Source of the DNA: Lachnospiraceae bacterium
GTDB lineage: Bacteria > Bacillota > Clostridia > Lachnospirales > Lachnospiraceae
Length of the DNA: 64,000 bases
Direction of reading: 5' to 3'
Assembly (NCBI GenBank): GCA_022791755.1
Contig: JAAVZR010000024.1
Coordinates: 62,001 to 126,000, forward strand
Position 1 is the stretch's first letter; every line of letters starts with the position of its first letter. Both the position numbers and the translations under genes were made by a program. Below are positions 43,998 through 54,360 of the stretch, in pieces. The notes beneath the pieces were generated by a model, which did no database searches, was not told the DNA's origin, and saw only the letters and a list, made by a program, of their open reading frames with translations.

Positions 43998-44891
43998 ATG
44001 TGGATAGCAGATAAATGGAGCGATTACAAAGTGCTGGACTGCTCCGGCAAAGAAAAGCTGGAACGCTGGGGAAGCTATGTGCTGATACGTCCGGATCCCC
44101 AGGTCATCTGGGAGACTCCCCGGACACTGCGCGGCTGGAAGCATCCCAATGCCCACTATCACCGCAGCGAACGGGGCGGCGGACAGTGGCAGTTTTTTGA
44201 TCTGCCCGAACAGTGGAGCATCCATTACCGCAGCCTTACCTTCCAGCTGAAGCCCTTCAGCTTTAAGCATACGGGGCTCTTTCCCGAACAGGCAGTCAAC
44301 TGGGACTGGTTCTCTGCTGTGATTCGCCGAAAGCAGCCGGATCCCGGTCACCCTGTGAAGGTGTTAAATCTCTTTGCCTATACCGGAGGCGCCACGCTGG
44401 CCGCTGCCGCCGCCGGCGCCTGCGTGACCCATGTGGACGCTTCTAAGGGAATGGTCACCTGGGCCAGGGAAAATGCAAAATCCAGCGGGCTGGAGCATGC
44501 TCCTATTCGCTGGATTGTGGACGACTGTATGAAGTTTGTGGAGCGGGAGGGACGACGGGGCAGCACCTATGACGCCATCATCATGGATCCTCCGTCCTAT
44601 GGCCGCGGACCCAAGGGTGAAATCTGGAAAATCGAAGACGCCATCCATCCCCTTATTCGGGCCTGCACGGCGATATTATCCCCCGAACCGCTCTTCTTCC
44701 TGATTAATTCCTACACCACCGGACTACAGCCTGCGGTGCTGTCCTACATGATGAATATGGAGATCACCGCCCGCTTTGGAGGACACACCGATGCCCAGGA
44801 GATCGGCCTTCCCGTCACCAGCTCACAGCTCATCCTCCCCTGCGGCTGCTCCGGGCGATGGGAGAGGACGCCGGACAGCGGATGCCGGTGA
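43998..44891 (+). CDS. Class I SAM-dependent RNA methyltransferase (RlmI-like)
   Basis: This 297-residue protein has the SAM-binding motif VLNLFAYTGGATLAAA (about 122-137), acidic loop HVDASKGMV and catalytic-region motif IIMDPPSYGRGPKGEIW. This matches the YccW/RlmI-like family that methylates cytosine C5 in 23S rRNA, although the N-terminal PUA domain of RlmI is absent and replaced by about 110 residues rich in Trp. The target is therefore uncertain. It is a single-gene unit ending at a bidirectional terminator. Confidence 0.87.
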   Translation: MWIADKWSDYKVLDCSGKEKLERWGSYVLIRPDPQVIWETPRTLRGWKHPNAHYHRSERGGGQWQFFDLPEQWSIHYRSLTFQLKPFSFKHTGLFPEQAVNWDWFSAVIRRKQPDPGHPVKVLNLFAYTGGATLAAAAAGACVTHVDASKGMVTWARENAKSSGLEHAPIRWIVDDCMKFVEREGRRGSTYDAIIMDPPSYGRGPKGEIWKIEDAIHPLIRACTAILSPEPLFFLINSYTTGLQPAVLSYMMNMEITARFGGHTDAQEIGLPVTSSQLILPCGCSGRWERTPDSGCR

Positions 44892-44942
44892 TACGGTCTT
44901 TGACGCTCCTCTTTAGAGGCATTCTCATCGAACATGGGAAAA

Positions 44943-44972
44943 GGGCGGCCTACTGCGCCGCCCCGTTTTTTT
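44943..44972. terminator. Bidirectional terminator between methyltransferase and YARHG genes
   Basis: GGGCGGC pairs with GCCGCCC across 7 bases. T-runs flank it on both strands (seven T on plus, four on minus). It overlaps the stop codon of the YARHG gene. Confidence 0.85.
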
Positions 44973-45660
44973 CCTTTCTGGCCTTCTCCACCGCCACCAC
45001 GTTGCTTATATTCTTATTCTCCGTGGCATTAAAGGGTAATTCTGCCTGAGCCTCAAAATCTCTCAAGCTGATCGTCCCCTCATACCAGTCAAAAGCGCCA
45101 TAAAGCTGATTAAGGTCTTCATCCCCGAAGATCATTCCATGTCTGGCATAAATCTCATTGCGGAAAATCTTACACATCACATCCGAGAGACCCTCCAGCT
45201 CCTCTTTGGAATACACCTTATTCTGCGAGTCAAAAATCGGCTCTGAAAAAGCCTCGTCACCCCGATTCACCGATTCCAGATACGAGGTCAGCTCCGCGGC
45301 AAACTCGCTCTTATGAAATTCCTCCATCCGTTTCTCGAAATCACCGTCTCTCTCCGGCTGCGTACTCTCCGGTACAGAACTCTCATTCTCCTCTGCCTGC
45401 CGGGTATCTTCCGCGGTACCGTCCCGGGGACCGCTTTCCTCTGCTTCCCCGTCCGGTTTCTCCTCTTTCGGGCCTGTCGTCTCCGTCCCGGGAGTTTCCC
45501 CGGTCTCTCCGTCCGCCAAACTGCCCCCTGTATTTCCAAACTGGCCGAAATCCACCTTTACCTCCGCCTCTGAGCCAAACATTCCGCAGCCGGACAAAAG
45601 CAGGCTTAGCGCCAGGCAGGACACCGTGTTTCTTATTCCTCTGATTTTTCTGTCTTTCAT
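44950..45660 (-). CDS. YARHG-domain lipoprotein
   Basis: This 236-residue protein has a lipoprotein signal with lipobox LSGC (Cys25), a long Glu/Gly/Thr-rich linker (about 45-125) and a C-terminal YARHG domain (about 150-225). The domain is named for its motif, seen here as RNEIYARHGMIF. The domain is extracellular and of unknown function. The gene stands alone and ends inside the shared terminator. Confidence 0.88.
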   Translation of the reverse strand: MKDRKIRGIRNTVSCLALSLLLSGCGMFGSEAEVKVDFGQFGNTGGSLADGETGETPGTETTGPKEEKPDGEAEESGPRDGTAEDTRQAEENESSVPESTQPERDGDFEKRMEEFHKSEFAAELTSYLESVNRGDEAFSEPIFDSQNKVYSKEELEGLSDVMCKIFRNEIYARHGMIFGDEDLNQLYGAFDWYEGTISLRDFEAQAELPFNATENKNISNVVAVEKARKEKNGAAQ

Positions 45661-45797
45661 ATTCTGGTTCCCCCGTTTCTCAAGCCTCTTTGGACTATTT
45701 TTGCCAGTATATCAGATTCTCCGGAAAATTTTCCTGCTTTTCCTCTTACGGTTTTCTTACACATTTCCAGCCGCTTCCGGCAGATACTCCCGGCTGC

Positions 45798-47348
45798 CTA
45801 CATTAACGGAGCAAATAACCGAAGAACCGCATAGTATATTTCCTTTCGCACCGGAAGCCTTCCTGTCCGGTACTCCGTCACCTCCCGGCACTCCTTCAGA
45901 GTGTTCAGAAAGTCGTCACGGACCTGCGTCGCCACGCTGTTGGCATAATGCAGCGTCCCGCACTCAAAATGCAGGTAAAGGCTCCTGTAGTCAAAATTTA
46001 CGGTACCCACCGTCGCCACCCGGTCATCGCAGACCATACACTTCGCATGGACAAATCCAGGCGTGTACTCATAGATCCGTACTCCCTGATCCAGAAGCTC
46101 CGGATAGTGGGAGCGAGTCAGCTGATACACCGTCTTTTTATCGGGAATTCCCGGTGTCATGATCCGTACATCCACACCTCTCTTTGCCGCCAGGCACAGG
46201 CAGGTGGTCATCTCATGATCCGTTATCAGATACGGCGTGTAGATATACACATACCGGCTGGCTCCATTGATCAGATTCATATATACATTCTCGGCCAAAA
46301 TCTCATCATCCAACGGCGTATCGGCATAAGGCTGTACATACCCCTCGCCCGAAAAACCGGCAGGATGCCATACCCTCGGCCGGAATTGATCCAGCTCCCG
46401 GTCGGTGGGGCGGAATGCGTTCCACATATTCAGAAACATCAGAGTCAGACTCCACACCGCTTCCCCTCTTAGTACCACGCCGGTATCCTTCCAGCGGCCA
46501 TGGGGAGAACTCACATTGATATATTCATCAGCCAGATTGATCCCTCCGGTAAATGCCGTATGTCCGTCGATGACCAGGATCTTTCTGTGATCCCGGTTAT
46601 TCATCACCACGGACAGAAAAGGTACAAAAGGATTAAAGCTGATGCATCGGATCCCGGCTTCCTCCATCGTGCGCCAGTATCCTCCCGGCAGTTTAAACAA
46701 ACTCCCCACGTCATCATAGATGAACCGCACATCCACACCGGCGGCCGCCTTTTCCTTCAAAATCTCCAGGATACTGTTCCACATCACTCCTTCCTGGACG
46801 ATAAAATATTCCAGGAAAATGTAGTGTTCTGCTTTCCTCAGCTCCTCCAGAATCACCGGAAAATTCAGATCCCCCAGGGGAAAATACTCGGCCTGCGTAT
46901 TTTGGTAAACCGGATAGCCCCGCCTGGCCAGATACCGCATCTGTCCGGCCAGGTGAGGCTCCTCCTCTTCTATCTCTTTAAGCAGTTTTTCGTTTTGCTC
47001 CGTATATGGCACCGTCAGGCTGTCTGCCCGAAGAAGCGCATCCCGCATTTTCTTCTTGGGCCGCCTTCCTCCAAAAGCCAGATAGAGAAGTCCGCCAAAC
47101 AGCGGAAATATCAGAATCGGCACCACCCATGCCAGCTTCACCGACGGATTTTTATCACTGTTAATGATATAAGCCACCACGATTATACTGATGATTGCCA
47201 GCACAATCGAAGCCGGCACCGAATACCGCACCAGGCGAAGCAGCATACTCCCCAGCCACAGGATCTGTAAGATCAACAGCACTCCCACGATCACTACGCG
47301 GCTGGTCACGGCCCGCAAAACTTTCTTCAGTGTTCTTGTTAATCGCAT
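45798..47348 (-). CDS. cls: Cardiolipin synthase (phospholipase D family)
   Basis: This 516-residue protein has two N-terminal membrane helices (about 15-60), a PLDN-type region (VPILIFPLFGGLLYLAFGGR) and two phospholipase D motifs: HRKILVIDGHTAFTGGIN and HAKCMVCDDRVATVGTVN. The enzyme condenses two phosphatidylglycerols into cardiolipin at the membrane. Its ATG overlaps the stop of the upstream GH3 gene (TAATG), so the two are translationally coupled, an odd pairing of a lipid enzyme with a glycosidase. Confidence 0.95.
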   Translation of the reverse strand: MRLTRTLKKVLRAVTSRVVIVGVLLILQILWLGSMLLRLVRYSVPASIVLAIISIIVVAYIINSDKNPSVKLAWVVPILIFPLFGGLLYLAFGGRRPKKKMRDALLRADSLTVPYTEQNEKLLKEIEEEEPHLAGQMRYLARRGYPVYQNTQAEYFPLGDLNFPVILEELRKAEHYIFLEYFIVQEGVMWNSILEILKEKAAAGVDVRFIYDDVGSLFKLPGGYWRTMEEAGIRCISFNPFVPFLSVVMNNRDHRKILVIDGHTAFTGGINLADEYINVSSPHGRWKDTGVVLRGEAVWSLTLMFLNMWNAFRPTDRELDQFRPRVWHPAGFSGEGYVQPYADTPLDDEILAENVYMNLINGASRYVYIYTPYLITDHEMTTCLCLAAKRGVDVRIMTPGIPDKKTVYQLTRSHYPELLDQGVRIYEYTPGFVHAKCMVCDDRVATVGTVNFDYRSLYLHFECGTLHYANSVATQVRDDFLNTLKECREVTEYRTGRLPVRKEIYYAVLRLFAPLM

Positions 47349-49561
47349 TATTCGCTTCTCTTTTGTTTCCCGTAGCGCCGGGTCCTCCCGTCCTCGATCA
47401 CTCCCGCCCAGTTCATCCCGTATCCGAAATCATAGGCATGCCCGGCCTCGTCCACATAAGGCTCCAGATCCAGGGGCGTGTCCTCCCCGTGCAATTCCAC
47501 GGTCTCCATACCGGCAGGAAGCTGTACCGGAAGCAGGCCCGAGGGTTCCTCCTCCCCACACACCAGCTTTAAAACCGCCTCCAGCTGCACGCCGAAATCC
47601 ACTAAAATCGCGTCTGCCGCCGGTTCCAGCTCAGACAGGATGCAGGGGTTATGCATCCTCACCACCACGATCAGCGGTTTGTCCGGCATGGCCGCACGGG
47701 TATTAAGCACCAGGTCCAGATCCGCTTCGTTGGCCGCCGTACCGGTCTTTCCCAGATAGCTGCGGTTGGTAAAGGCCTCACGGAAATCGCCGCCTGCCAG
47801 GCTGGTCTCCCGGGCCTTCTTCGCCGTGTAGGGACGGTACTGAAGACTCACAGGAATATATCCGGTCTCCCTGGTATAGCCGTCAGACAGAGGGCTCTCG
47901 ATAAAGCACAGAGCAAAATCCGCCTCCTCTGGCGAATCCGCCCAGTCAAAGTAACGCCGGGTCACTGCCTCGTCTGCGCCGGGCAGACTCTCGGCGGGAA
48001 GAAGGCTCCTGAAAAAGCTCTTGCGTTCCCGGATCGTGCGGCCGGGGATATAAACCCTTTTTCTGCTCGTTACCGGCAGTACTCCCTTATTTTTTAACAT
48101 CACCACACTCTTTATCTGTGCGGCGAAGCCTTCCCGGCAGAACGCTTCGCACCCCAGTATCTTCGCGCTCTCCTGCGGATCCAGATAGGGATTCTCAAAG
48201 AGGCCGCAGCGGAAGCTATTTGTCAGAAGCCGCGCAGCACTTCGGCGAAAACGGGCCAGCATAGCCTCTTCCCCATATTTTTCACATCCCATGCGATAGG
48301 CTTCCAGAATCGGCTGGATATCGTTATTTCCACCAAACTGATCCACACCGTTTTCCAGTATCCGCAGATGCCGCTCTGCCACCGTACTGTCCTCATATCC
48401 GAAGCAGTGGCTGTCCAGGCAATCCAGCGTGTCCGGATTCGGATCGGCGGTGAGTCCCCAGTCCGTACAGATTACACCGTCATAACCCTGTTCTTCCCTG
48501 AGCATATCCCCGATGATATACCGGCTGTAGCTGTTTCCCACATTGGCGCCGCCGGGGTCCACCCCCGTACTCACCGTATAGTAAGGCATAACCGATGCCG
48601 CCTTCTTCGTGGGGCCTTCCAGTGCAAAAGCCCCTTCCGTAAAAGGCTTCAGATGATCCGCCAGGCGGCCCCCCGGATATACGGCGTATTTGCCGTAGGG
48701 ATAGTGGGCGTCACGGCCTCCCTCACAGGGACCTCCTCCGGGCCAGTGCTTTACCATGGCTGCCACGCTCTTCGCTCCCCAGCCATCCTCCGCCTCCGGA
48801 TCTGTTTGCAGCCCGTCACAGTAGGCCCGCGCCATATCCGTCACCAGCGCCGGGTCCGCTCCGAAAGTATCCTCCACCCGCATCCAGCGAGGCTCCGTTC
48901 CCAGGTCAATCTGAGGGCTCAAAGCCGTGGCAATCCCCAGAGCGCGATACTCCTCTCCCATCACCCGGCCAAAGCGACGGCACAGGGCTGGATCAAAGGT
49001 GGCCGCCATTCCCAGGCCCTGAGGCCATTTGCTGGTATCGCTGGCCTCGCTCTTAAATTCCGCCGTCGCTTTCCCCGCACTGTGACGGGGGTCGCTGCTG
49101 GTATTCACCGGCAGACCATGGGGCATTTGCTCGCACAGAGCCTGTAACTCATTGTTCCAGCGGGCCGCCGTATCTCCATTCTCCAGATACATGGCCAGTA
49201 CATGGCGTCCGTGATCCTCAGTCAGAAACTTCTTCTGCTGATCGGTCAGCTCCCAGGGCTCTGCACCGCTCTGCGCGTAATTCTGCCCTCCCCGGTAAGT
49301 GGCCCGAAAAGGACTGTTCTCTGGAAACGGCACCATCTGGTGGCTGCTGTACATCATGAGGCCGGCGATCTCCTCCACCGTCAGACGGCCGGCCAGATCC
49401 TGTGCTCTCTCCTGTGGCGTCAGACGCCAGTCCTCATAGGGCAGCAGCCTGCCCGTGCGCTCCAGATCCTTGAAATACAGACCGTCCTTTTCAAGGATCG
49501 GAACTTCCGTATAGCCCAGCACAGGGCCTTTGGGATTTTGGATAAAGCGGGGTGTAGTCAT
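47348..49561 (-). CDS. Glycoside hydrolase family 3 beta-glycosidase
   Basis: This protein has 737 residues from the ATG at 49561, which follows AAGGAGG. The N-terminal TIM barrel carries VKHWPGGG and the nucleophile motif VICTDWGLT (Asp); a second domain (about 465-700) follows. There is no signal peptide, so it acts in the cytoplasm, probably on imported beta-glucosides or xylosides. It lies just after the str operon terminator and is coupled to cls. The terminator hairpin at 49589-49615 is close to its ribosome-binding site, so readthrough from tuf may contribute to its expression. Confidence 0.9.
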   Translation of the reverse strand: MTTPRFIQNPKGPVLGYTEVPILEKDGLYFKDLERTGRLLPYEDWRLTPQERAQDLAGRLTVEEIAGLMMYSSHQMVPFPENSPFRATYRGGQNYAQSGAEPWELTDQQKKFLTEDHGRHVLAMYLENGDTAARWNNELQALCEQMPHGLPVNTSSDPRHSAGKATAEFKSEASDTSKWPQGLGMAATFDPALCRRFGRVMGEEYRALGIATALSPQIDLGTEPRWMRVEDTFGADPALVTDMARAYCDGLQTDPEAEDGWGAKSVAAMVKHWPGGGPCEGGRDAHYPYGKYAVYPGGRLADHLKPFTEGAFALEGPTKKAASVMPYYTVSTGVDPGGANVGNSYSRYIIGDMLREEQGYDGVICTDWGLTADPNPDTLDCLDSHCFGYEDSTVAERHLRILENGVDQFGGNNDIQPILEAYRMGCEKYGEEAMLARFRRSAARLLTNSFRCGLFENPYLDPQESAKILGCEAFCREGFAAQIKSVVMLKNKGVLPVTSRKRVYIPGRTIRERKSFFRSLLPAESLPGADEAVTRRYFDWADSPEEADFALCFIESPLSDGYTRETGYIPVSLQYRPYTAKKARETSLAGGDFREAFTNRSYLGKTGTAANEADLDLVLNTRAAMPDKPLIVVVRMHNPCILSELEPAADAILVDFGVQLEAVLKLVCGEEEPSGLLPVQLPAGMETVELHGEDTPLDLEPYVDEAGHAYDFGYGMNWAGVIEDGRTRRYGKQKRSE

Positions 49562-49588
49562 AGATATATCCTCCTTATACAGAAAGAA

Positions 49589-49615
49589 GGGACTTTCTAA
49601 AAACTTAGAAAGCCC
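49589..49615 (-). terminator. Terminator of the rpsL-rpsG-fusA-tuf operon
   Basis: On the minus strand GGGCTTTCTAA pairs with TTAGAAAGTCCC (one mismatch), followed by a T-rich stretch. It lies 23 bases after the tuf stop. Confidence 0.75.
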
Positions 49616-49637
49616 CATAAAATCCAGCCCTTATGAA

Positions 49638-50828
49638 TTACTCGATGATCGTGGCTACCTTACCGGAACCTACGGTACGGCCGCCCTCGCGGATAGCGAA
49701 CAGCAGACCCTGCTCCATAGCTACGGGATGAATCAGCTCCACAGTCATGGTGATATGGTCGCCAGGCATGCACATCTCGGTGCCCTCGGGCAGCATGCAC
49801 TGTCCGGTCACGTCGGTGGTGCGGAAGTAGAACTGAGGACGGTAGTTATTGAAGAAAGGCGTATGACGGCCACCCTCATCCTTAGTCAGAACGTACACCT
49901 CAGCGGTGAACTTGGTGTGGGGATGCACGGAACCGGGCTTAGCCAGAACCTGGCCTCTCTCGATCTCGTTTCTCTGCACGCCACGCAGCAGAGCGCCGAT
50001 GTTATCACCAGCCTGGCCCTCGTCCAGCAGCTTGTGGAACATCTCAACGCCGGTGCAGACAACCTTTCTCTTCTCCTCCTTCAGGCCGACGATTTCCACT
50101 TCGTCCTGAACATGGATGGTTCCTCTCTCCACACGGCCGGTAGCAACCGTACCACGGCCAGTGATGGAGAATACGTCCTCGACAGGCATCAGGAACGGCT
50201 TGTCGACGTCGCGCTCAGGGTTAGGAATATACTCATCGATCTGCTCGAACAGCTCGATGATCTTCTCCTGCCACTTGGCATCGCCTTCCAGAGCCTTCAG
50301 AGCGGAACCCTGAATGATCGGGGTGTCATCGCCCGGGAACTCGTACTCATTGAGCAGGTCACGGATCTCCATGTCAACCAGCTCCAACAGCTCCTCATCG
50401 TCTACCATATCGCACTTGTTCATGAATACGACAACGTAGGGAACGCCAACCTGACGAGCCAGCAGAATGTGCTCGCGGGTCTGAGCCATAACGCCGTCGG
50501 TGGCGGCAACAACCAGAATCGCGCCGTCCATCTGAGCTGCACCGGTGATCATGTTCTTTACATAGTCAGCATGGCCAGGGCAATCAACGTGAGCATAGTG
50601 ACGGTTGGGCGTCTCATACTCTACATGAGCGGTGGAGATGGTGATACCACGCTCTCTCTCTTCGGGAGCCTTATCGATCTGATCGAACGCAACCTTCTCA
50701 CCCAGACCGTACTTCTCATACAGGGTCTTGGTAATAGCAGCGGTCAGAGTGGTCTTACCATGGTCAACGTGGCCGATGGTACCGATGTTACAATGCGGCT
50801 TGGTTCTTTCAAATTTAGCCTTTGCCAT
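49638..50828 (-). CDS. tuf: Elongation factor Tu
   Basis: This 396-residue GTPase has [29 protein letters not shown] and GSALKALEG motifs, and two beta-barrel domains that end in [20 protein letters not shown]. It carries aminoacyl-tRNA to the ribosome. It is the last gene of the str operon, 119 bases after fusA, with an AGGAGG-type ribosome-binding site. Confidence 0.99.
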   Translation of the reverse strand: MAKAKFERTKPHCNIGTIGHVDHGKTTLTAAITKTLYEKYGLGEKVAFDQIDKAPEERERGITISTAHVEYETPNRHYAHVDCPGHADYVKNMITGAAQMDGAILVVAATDGVMAQTREHILLARQVGVPYVVVFMNKCDMVDDEELLELVDMEIRDLLNEYEFPGDDTPIIQGSALKALEGDAKWQEKIIELFEQIDEYIPNPERDVDKPFLMPVEDVFSITGRGTVATGRVERGTIHVQDEVEIVGLKEEKRKVVCTGVEMFHKLLDEGQAGDNIGALLRGVQRNEIERGQVLAKPGSVHPHTKFTAEVYVLTKDEGGRHTPFFNNYRPQFYFRTTDVTGQCMLPEGTEMCMPGDHITMTVELIHPVAMEQGLLFAIREGGRTVGSGKVATIIE

Positions 50829-50947
50829 TTTAAAAAGTCCTCCTTTTACCTATGCGTCCTCTTTGAGGCCGCTCTTCTTGTTATTCGTTTTTATACAGGC
50901 TGTCTATATTATATTAGATAAGCCCTAACTTTTCAAGCAAAACTTTC

Positions 50948-53068
50948 TTACTTTCCGCCCTTTGAAGACAGAATCTTCTCCTGTACAGACTTGGGAACCT
51001 GCTCGTATTTCTCAAAGAACATGGAGTAGTTGCCCCGGCCCTGCGTCTTACTGCGCAGGTCGGTGGAGTAGCCAAACATCTCGGCCAGCGGCACATAGCC
51101 CTTGACCATCTTTCCGCCGCCTACATCCTCCATACCTTCGATACGGCCCCGACGGGAATTGATATCGCCGATGACATCGCCCATATATTCCTCAGGCATG
51201 GTAACCTCCACCTTCATAATGGGCTCTAACAGCACGCAGCTGCCCTTATGCATGGCATCCTTGAAAGCCAGGGAACCGGCGATCTTAAACGCCATCTCCG
51301 AAGAGTCTACCTCGTGGTAGGAACCGTCAAACACGGTAGCCTTCACACCCAGCACGGGGAATCCGCCCAGAATACCGGCCTTGGTGGCTTCCTCAATACC
51401 GGCGCCGACCGCAGGGATATATTCCTTCGGAATTGCACCGCCCACTACCTCGGAGGCAAACTCAAAGGTCTTCTCTCCGTTGGGATCCATGGGCTCAAAG
51501 CGTACTTTGGCATGGCCGTACTGGCCGCGGCCGCCGGACTGCTTGGCGTACTTGCTGTCCACTTCCACAGGCTTTGTAAAGGTCTCCTTGTAGGCGACCT
51601 GAGGCGCGCCCACATTGGCCTCCACCTTAAACTCACGCAGCAGACGGTCCACGATGATCTCCAGATGGAGCTCGCCCATACCGGAAATGATGGTCTGGCC
51701 GGTCTCATGATCGGTGTGCGCACGGAAGGTGGGATCCTCCTCCGCCAGCTTTGCCAGCGCCTCTCCCATCTTACCCTGACCAGCCTTCGTCTTGGGCTCG
51801 ATGGCGATATCGATAACCGGCTCCGGGAACTCCATGGACTCTAAGATAACCGGATGCTGGTCGTCACAGATCGTATCGCCGGTGGTCGTCAGCTTAAAGC
51901 CCACGGCTGCCGCGATATCGCCGGAGTATACCTTATCAAGCTCGGCTCTCTTATTGGCATGCATCTGCAGGATACGGCCCACACGCTCCTTCTTGTTCTT
52001 GGTGGCATTCAGTACGTAGGAACCGGAGTTCAGCGTACCGGAGTACACTCGGAAGAAGGCCAGCTTACCCACGAAGGGATCCGCCATGATCTTAAATGCC
52101 AGAGCGGAGAAAGGCTCCGCATCGGACGAATGCCGCTCCACTTCGTTGCCGTCCATATCCAAGCCCTTAATGGCGGGAATATCGGTGGGAGCAGGCATAT
52201 ACTCCAGAATCGCGTCCAGCAGCTTCTGTACGCCCTTATTGCGGTATGCCGTTCCGCAGCACACGGGGATGATCTGTACGGCGATGGTAGCCTTTCTGAG
52301 AGCTGCCTTTAAGGCCGCCGTATCGGGCTCGTTGCCATCCAGATACTCCATCATCAGATCGTCGTCGGTCTCACAGATCGCCTCGACCATATTGGTGCGG
52401 TACAGCTCGGCGTCGTCCTTCATATCATCAGGAATCGGTACAACCGAGATATCCTCACCCTTTTCATCGTTATAGATATAAGCCTGCATCTCAAACAGAT
52501 CAATGATACCCTTAAACTCATCTTCCTTGCCGATAGGCAGCTGGATCGGGACCGCATTGTGTCCCAACCGGGACTTAATCTGATCTACAGCCTTATAGAA
52601 ATCCGCACCCATGATATCCATCTTGTTGATGAACGCCATACGGGGTACGTTATATTTGTCGGCCTGACGCCATACGTTCTCGGACTGAGGCTCCACACCG
52701 CCCTTGGCGCAGAACACGCCCACGGCACTGTCCAGCACGCGCAGGGAGCGTTCCACTTCCACCGTGAAGTCTACGTGACCGGGTGTGTCAATGATATTGA
52801 TACGATGCTCCAGGGCGCCGGGAGCAGTCTTCGTCTCCTTCTCCAGGGTCCAGTGACATGTGGTGGCGGCCGAAGTGATGGTAATACCTCTCTCCTGCTC
52901 CTGCTCCATCCAGTCCATGGTGGCAGTGCCCTCGTGAGTATCACCAATCTTGTAGTTTACACCGGTATAATACAGAATACGCTCAGTCAATGTCGTCTTA
53001 CCGGCATCAATATGAGCCATAATACCGATGTTTCTGGTTCTCTCTAGGGGATATTCTCTTTCAGCCAA
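50948..53068 (-). CDS. fusA: Elongation factor G
   Basis: This 706-residue GTPase has [25 protein letters not shown] and NKMDIMGAD, followed by domains II-V, with [14 protein letters not shown] in domain IV. The full length is normal for EF-G1. It drives translocation and, with RRF, ribosome recycling. It lies 31 bases downstream of rpsG in the conserved order. Confidence 0.99.
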   Translation of the reverse strand: MAEREYPLERTRNIGIMAHIDAGKTTLTERILYYTGVNYKIGDTHEGTATMDWMEQEQERGITITSAATTCHWTLEKETKTAPGALEHRINIIDTPGHVDFTVEVERSLRVLDSAVGVFCAKGGVEPQSENVWRQADKYNVPRMAFINKMDIMGADFYKAVDQIKSRLGHNAVPIQLPIGKEDEFKGIIDLFEMQAYIYNDEKGEDISVVPIPDDMKDDAELYRTNMVEAICETDDDLMMEYLDGNEPDTAALKAALRKATIAVQIIPVCCGTAYRNKGVQKLLDAILEYMPAPTDIPAIKGLDMDGNEVERHSSDAEPFSALAFKIMADPFVGKLAFFRVYSGTLNSGSYVLNATKNKKERVGRILQMHANKRAELDKVYSGDIAAAVGFKLTTTGDTICDDQHPVILESMEFPEPVIDIAIEPKTKAGQGKMGEALAKLAEEDPTFRAHTDHETGQTIISGMGELHLEIIVDRLLREFKVEANVGAPQVAYKETFTKPVEVDSKYAKQSGGRGQYGHAKVRFEPMDPNGEKTFEFASEVVGGAIPKEYIPAVGAGIEEATKAGILGGFPVLGVKATVFDGSYHEVDSSEMAFKIAGSLAFKDAMHKGSCVLLEPIMKVEVTMPEEYMGDVIGDINSRRGRIEGMEDVGGGKMVKGYVPLAEMFGYSTDLRSKTQGRGNYSMFFEKYEQVPKSVQEKILSSKGGK

Positions 53069-53099
53069 AATTTTCCTCCTTCAAACGGCAGGGCCCAGA

Positions 53100-53570
53100 T
53101 TAAAATCTGTAGTGCGCAAACGCCTTGTTCGCCTCTGCCATCTTGTGCATGTCTTCTTTTCTCTTTACGGCTGCGCCGGTGTTATTGGACGCATCCATAA
53201 TTTCATTGGCCAGCCGGTCCTTCATGGTCTTCTCGCCTCTCGTGCGGGAAAACATGGTCAGCCAGCGCAGGGCCAGGGCCTGCCTTCTGTCAGGCTTTAC
53301 CTCGATGGGTACCTGATAGGTGGCGCCTCCGACACGCTTTGCCTTTACTTCCAATACAGGCATGATATTATTCATGGCCTCTTCAAATACTTCCAGAGCA
53401 GGCTTGCCGGTTTTCTCTTCCACCGACTCGAATGCTCCGTATACGATTTTCTGCGCAACGCCCTTCTTGCCGTCCAGCATGATATTGTTTATCAGCTTTG
53501 TAACAATCTTGTTATTGTACAAAGGGTCGGCTAAAACGTCTCTTTTCTGAGTATGTCCTTTACGCGGCAC
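53100..53570 (-). CDS. rpsG: 30S ribosomal protein S7
   Basis: This 156-residue protein starts [20 protein letters not shown] and carries the conserved [19 protein letters not shown] region that binds the 16S 3' domain. The length is standard. The 181 bases between it and rpsL contain a small CCCG/CGGG hairpin near the rpsG start, possibly regulatory, and no gene. Confidence 0.99.
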   Translation of the reverse strand: MPRKGHTQKRDVLADPLYNNKIVTKLINNIMLDGKKGVAQKIVYGAFESVEEKTGKPALEVFEEAMNNIMPVLEVKAKRVGGATYQVPIEVKPDRRQALALRWLTMFSRTRGEKTMKDRLANEIMDASNNTGAAVKRKEDMHKMAEANKAFAHYRF

Positions 53571-53751
53571 GTTACTTCCCTCCTTAATTAATAGTAGCCC
53601 GAAATCCGGGTTTTAATTAGATCATAGGTACTCACTCTTGTGTCCGTGCCCGGTGATGACTGATTTATAATCTGCCTACAGGGATCAAAATGCTTCATTC
53701 CGTGCACTGTAACAATTTTAAAGTCCTATCTGGAAAACCGGAAAAGAAGAT

Positions 53752-54165
53752 TTACTTCTTCGGTCTCTTGGCGCCGTATTTGGAACGGGCCTGTCTTCTC
53801 TTCGCAACGCCGGCCGTATCTAACGTACCGCGGATGATGTGGTAACGGGTACCGGGCAGATCCTTCACACGGCCGCCGCGGATCATCACGACGCTGTGCT
53901 CCTGCAGGTTATGTCCCTCGCCGGGGATATAGCTGGTTACCTCGATTCCGTTAGAAAGACGCACTCTGGCAATCTTACGCAGTGCGGAGTTAGGCTTCTT
54001 GGGGGTAGTCGTCTTGACTGCCGTGCAGACGCCTCTCTTCTGAGGAGCGGATTCGTTGGTCGCTTTCTTCTTCAGGGAGTTGTATCCCTTCTGGAGGGCG
54101 GGAGCCGTGCTCTTCTTCTCGGCCGTCTGTCTTCCCTTTCTCACTAACTGGTTGAATGTAGGCAT
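53752..54165 (-). CDS. rpsL: 30S ribosomal protein S12
   Basis: This protein has 137 residues from the ATG at 54165 ([12 protein letters not shown]), preceded by AGGAGGTG. The conserved decoding loop segments [13 protein letters not shown] and [13 protein letters not shown] are present. Both lysines known as sites of streptomycin resistance are unaltered. It opens the str operon and has its own strong promoter at 54285-54313. Confidence 0.99.
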   Translation of the reverse strand: MPTFNQLVRKGRQTAEKKSTAPALQKGYNSLKKKATNESAPQKRGVCTAVKTTTPKKPNSALRKIARVRLSNGIEVTSYIPGEGHNLQEHSVVMIRGGRVKDLPGTRYHIIRGTLDTAGVAKRRQARSKYGAKRPKK

Positions 54166-54257
54166 TTTTTCACCTCCTGTAGATTTCTTTCGCTGTAATT
54201 TTGAGCGTATACAAAGTGTCTGCCAAGGGCAGCCATTTTGCGTACTCAGGCATAAAA

Positions 54258-54283
54258 AGTAGGCGTTTCTATGCACGCCTACT
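54258..54283 (-). terminator. Hairpin at the rpsL transcript start
   Basis: AGTAGGCGT pairs with ACGCCTACT, followed on the minus strand by TTTTTATG. It is 78 bases after the HemN-like gene's stop and is probably its terminator. It begins one base after the str -10, so terminator and promoter overlap. Confidence 0.65.
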
Positions 54284-54284
54284 C

Positions 54285-54313
54285 ATTATATACGGTGTTT
54301 TTGGGTGTGTCAA
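54285..54313 (-). promoter_or_regulatory. Consensus promoter of the str operon
   Basis: On the minus strand TTGACA (54308-54313) and TATAAT (54285-54290) have a 17-base spacer, a perfect sigma-A promoter. It would make the str genes independent of rpoBC. Confidence 0.85.
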
Positions 54314-54360
54314 GGGATTTTGAAAATTTTCAAAGATATAGTTGAAACCAACAAACCAAA

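Noticed and set aside
49530-50921. 463-residue plus-strand frame opposite tuf
   Set aside because: It mirrors the highly constrained tuf codons, has no recognisable domain, and starts within the GH3 5' region.
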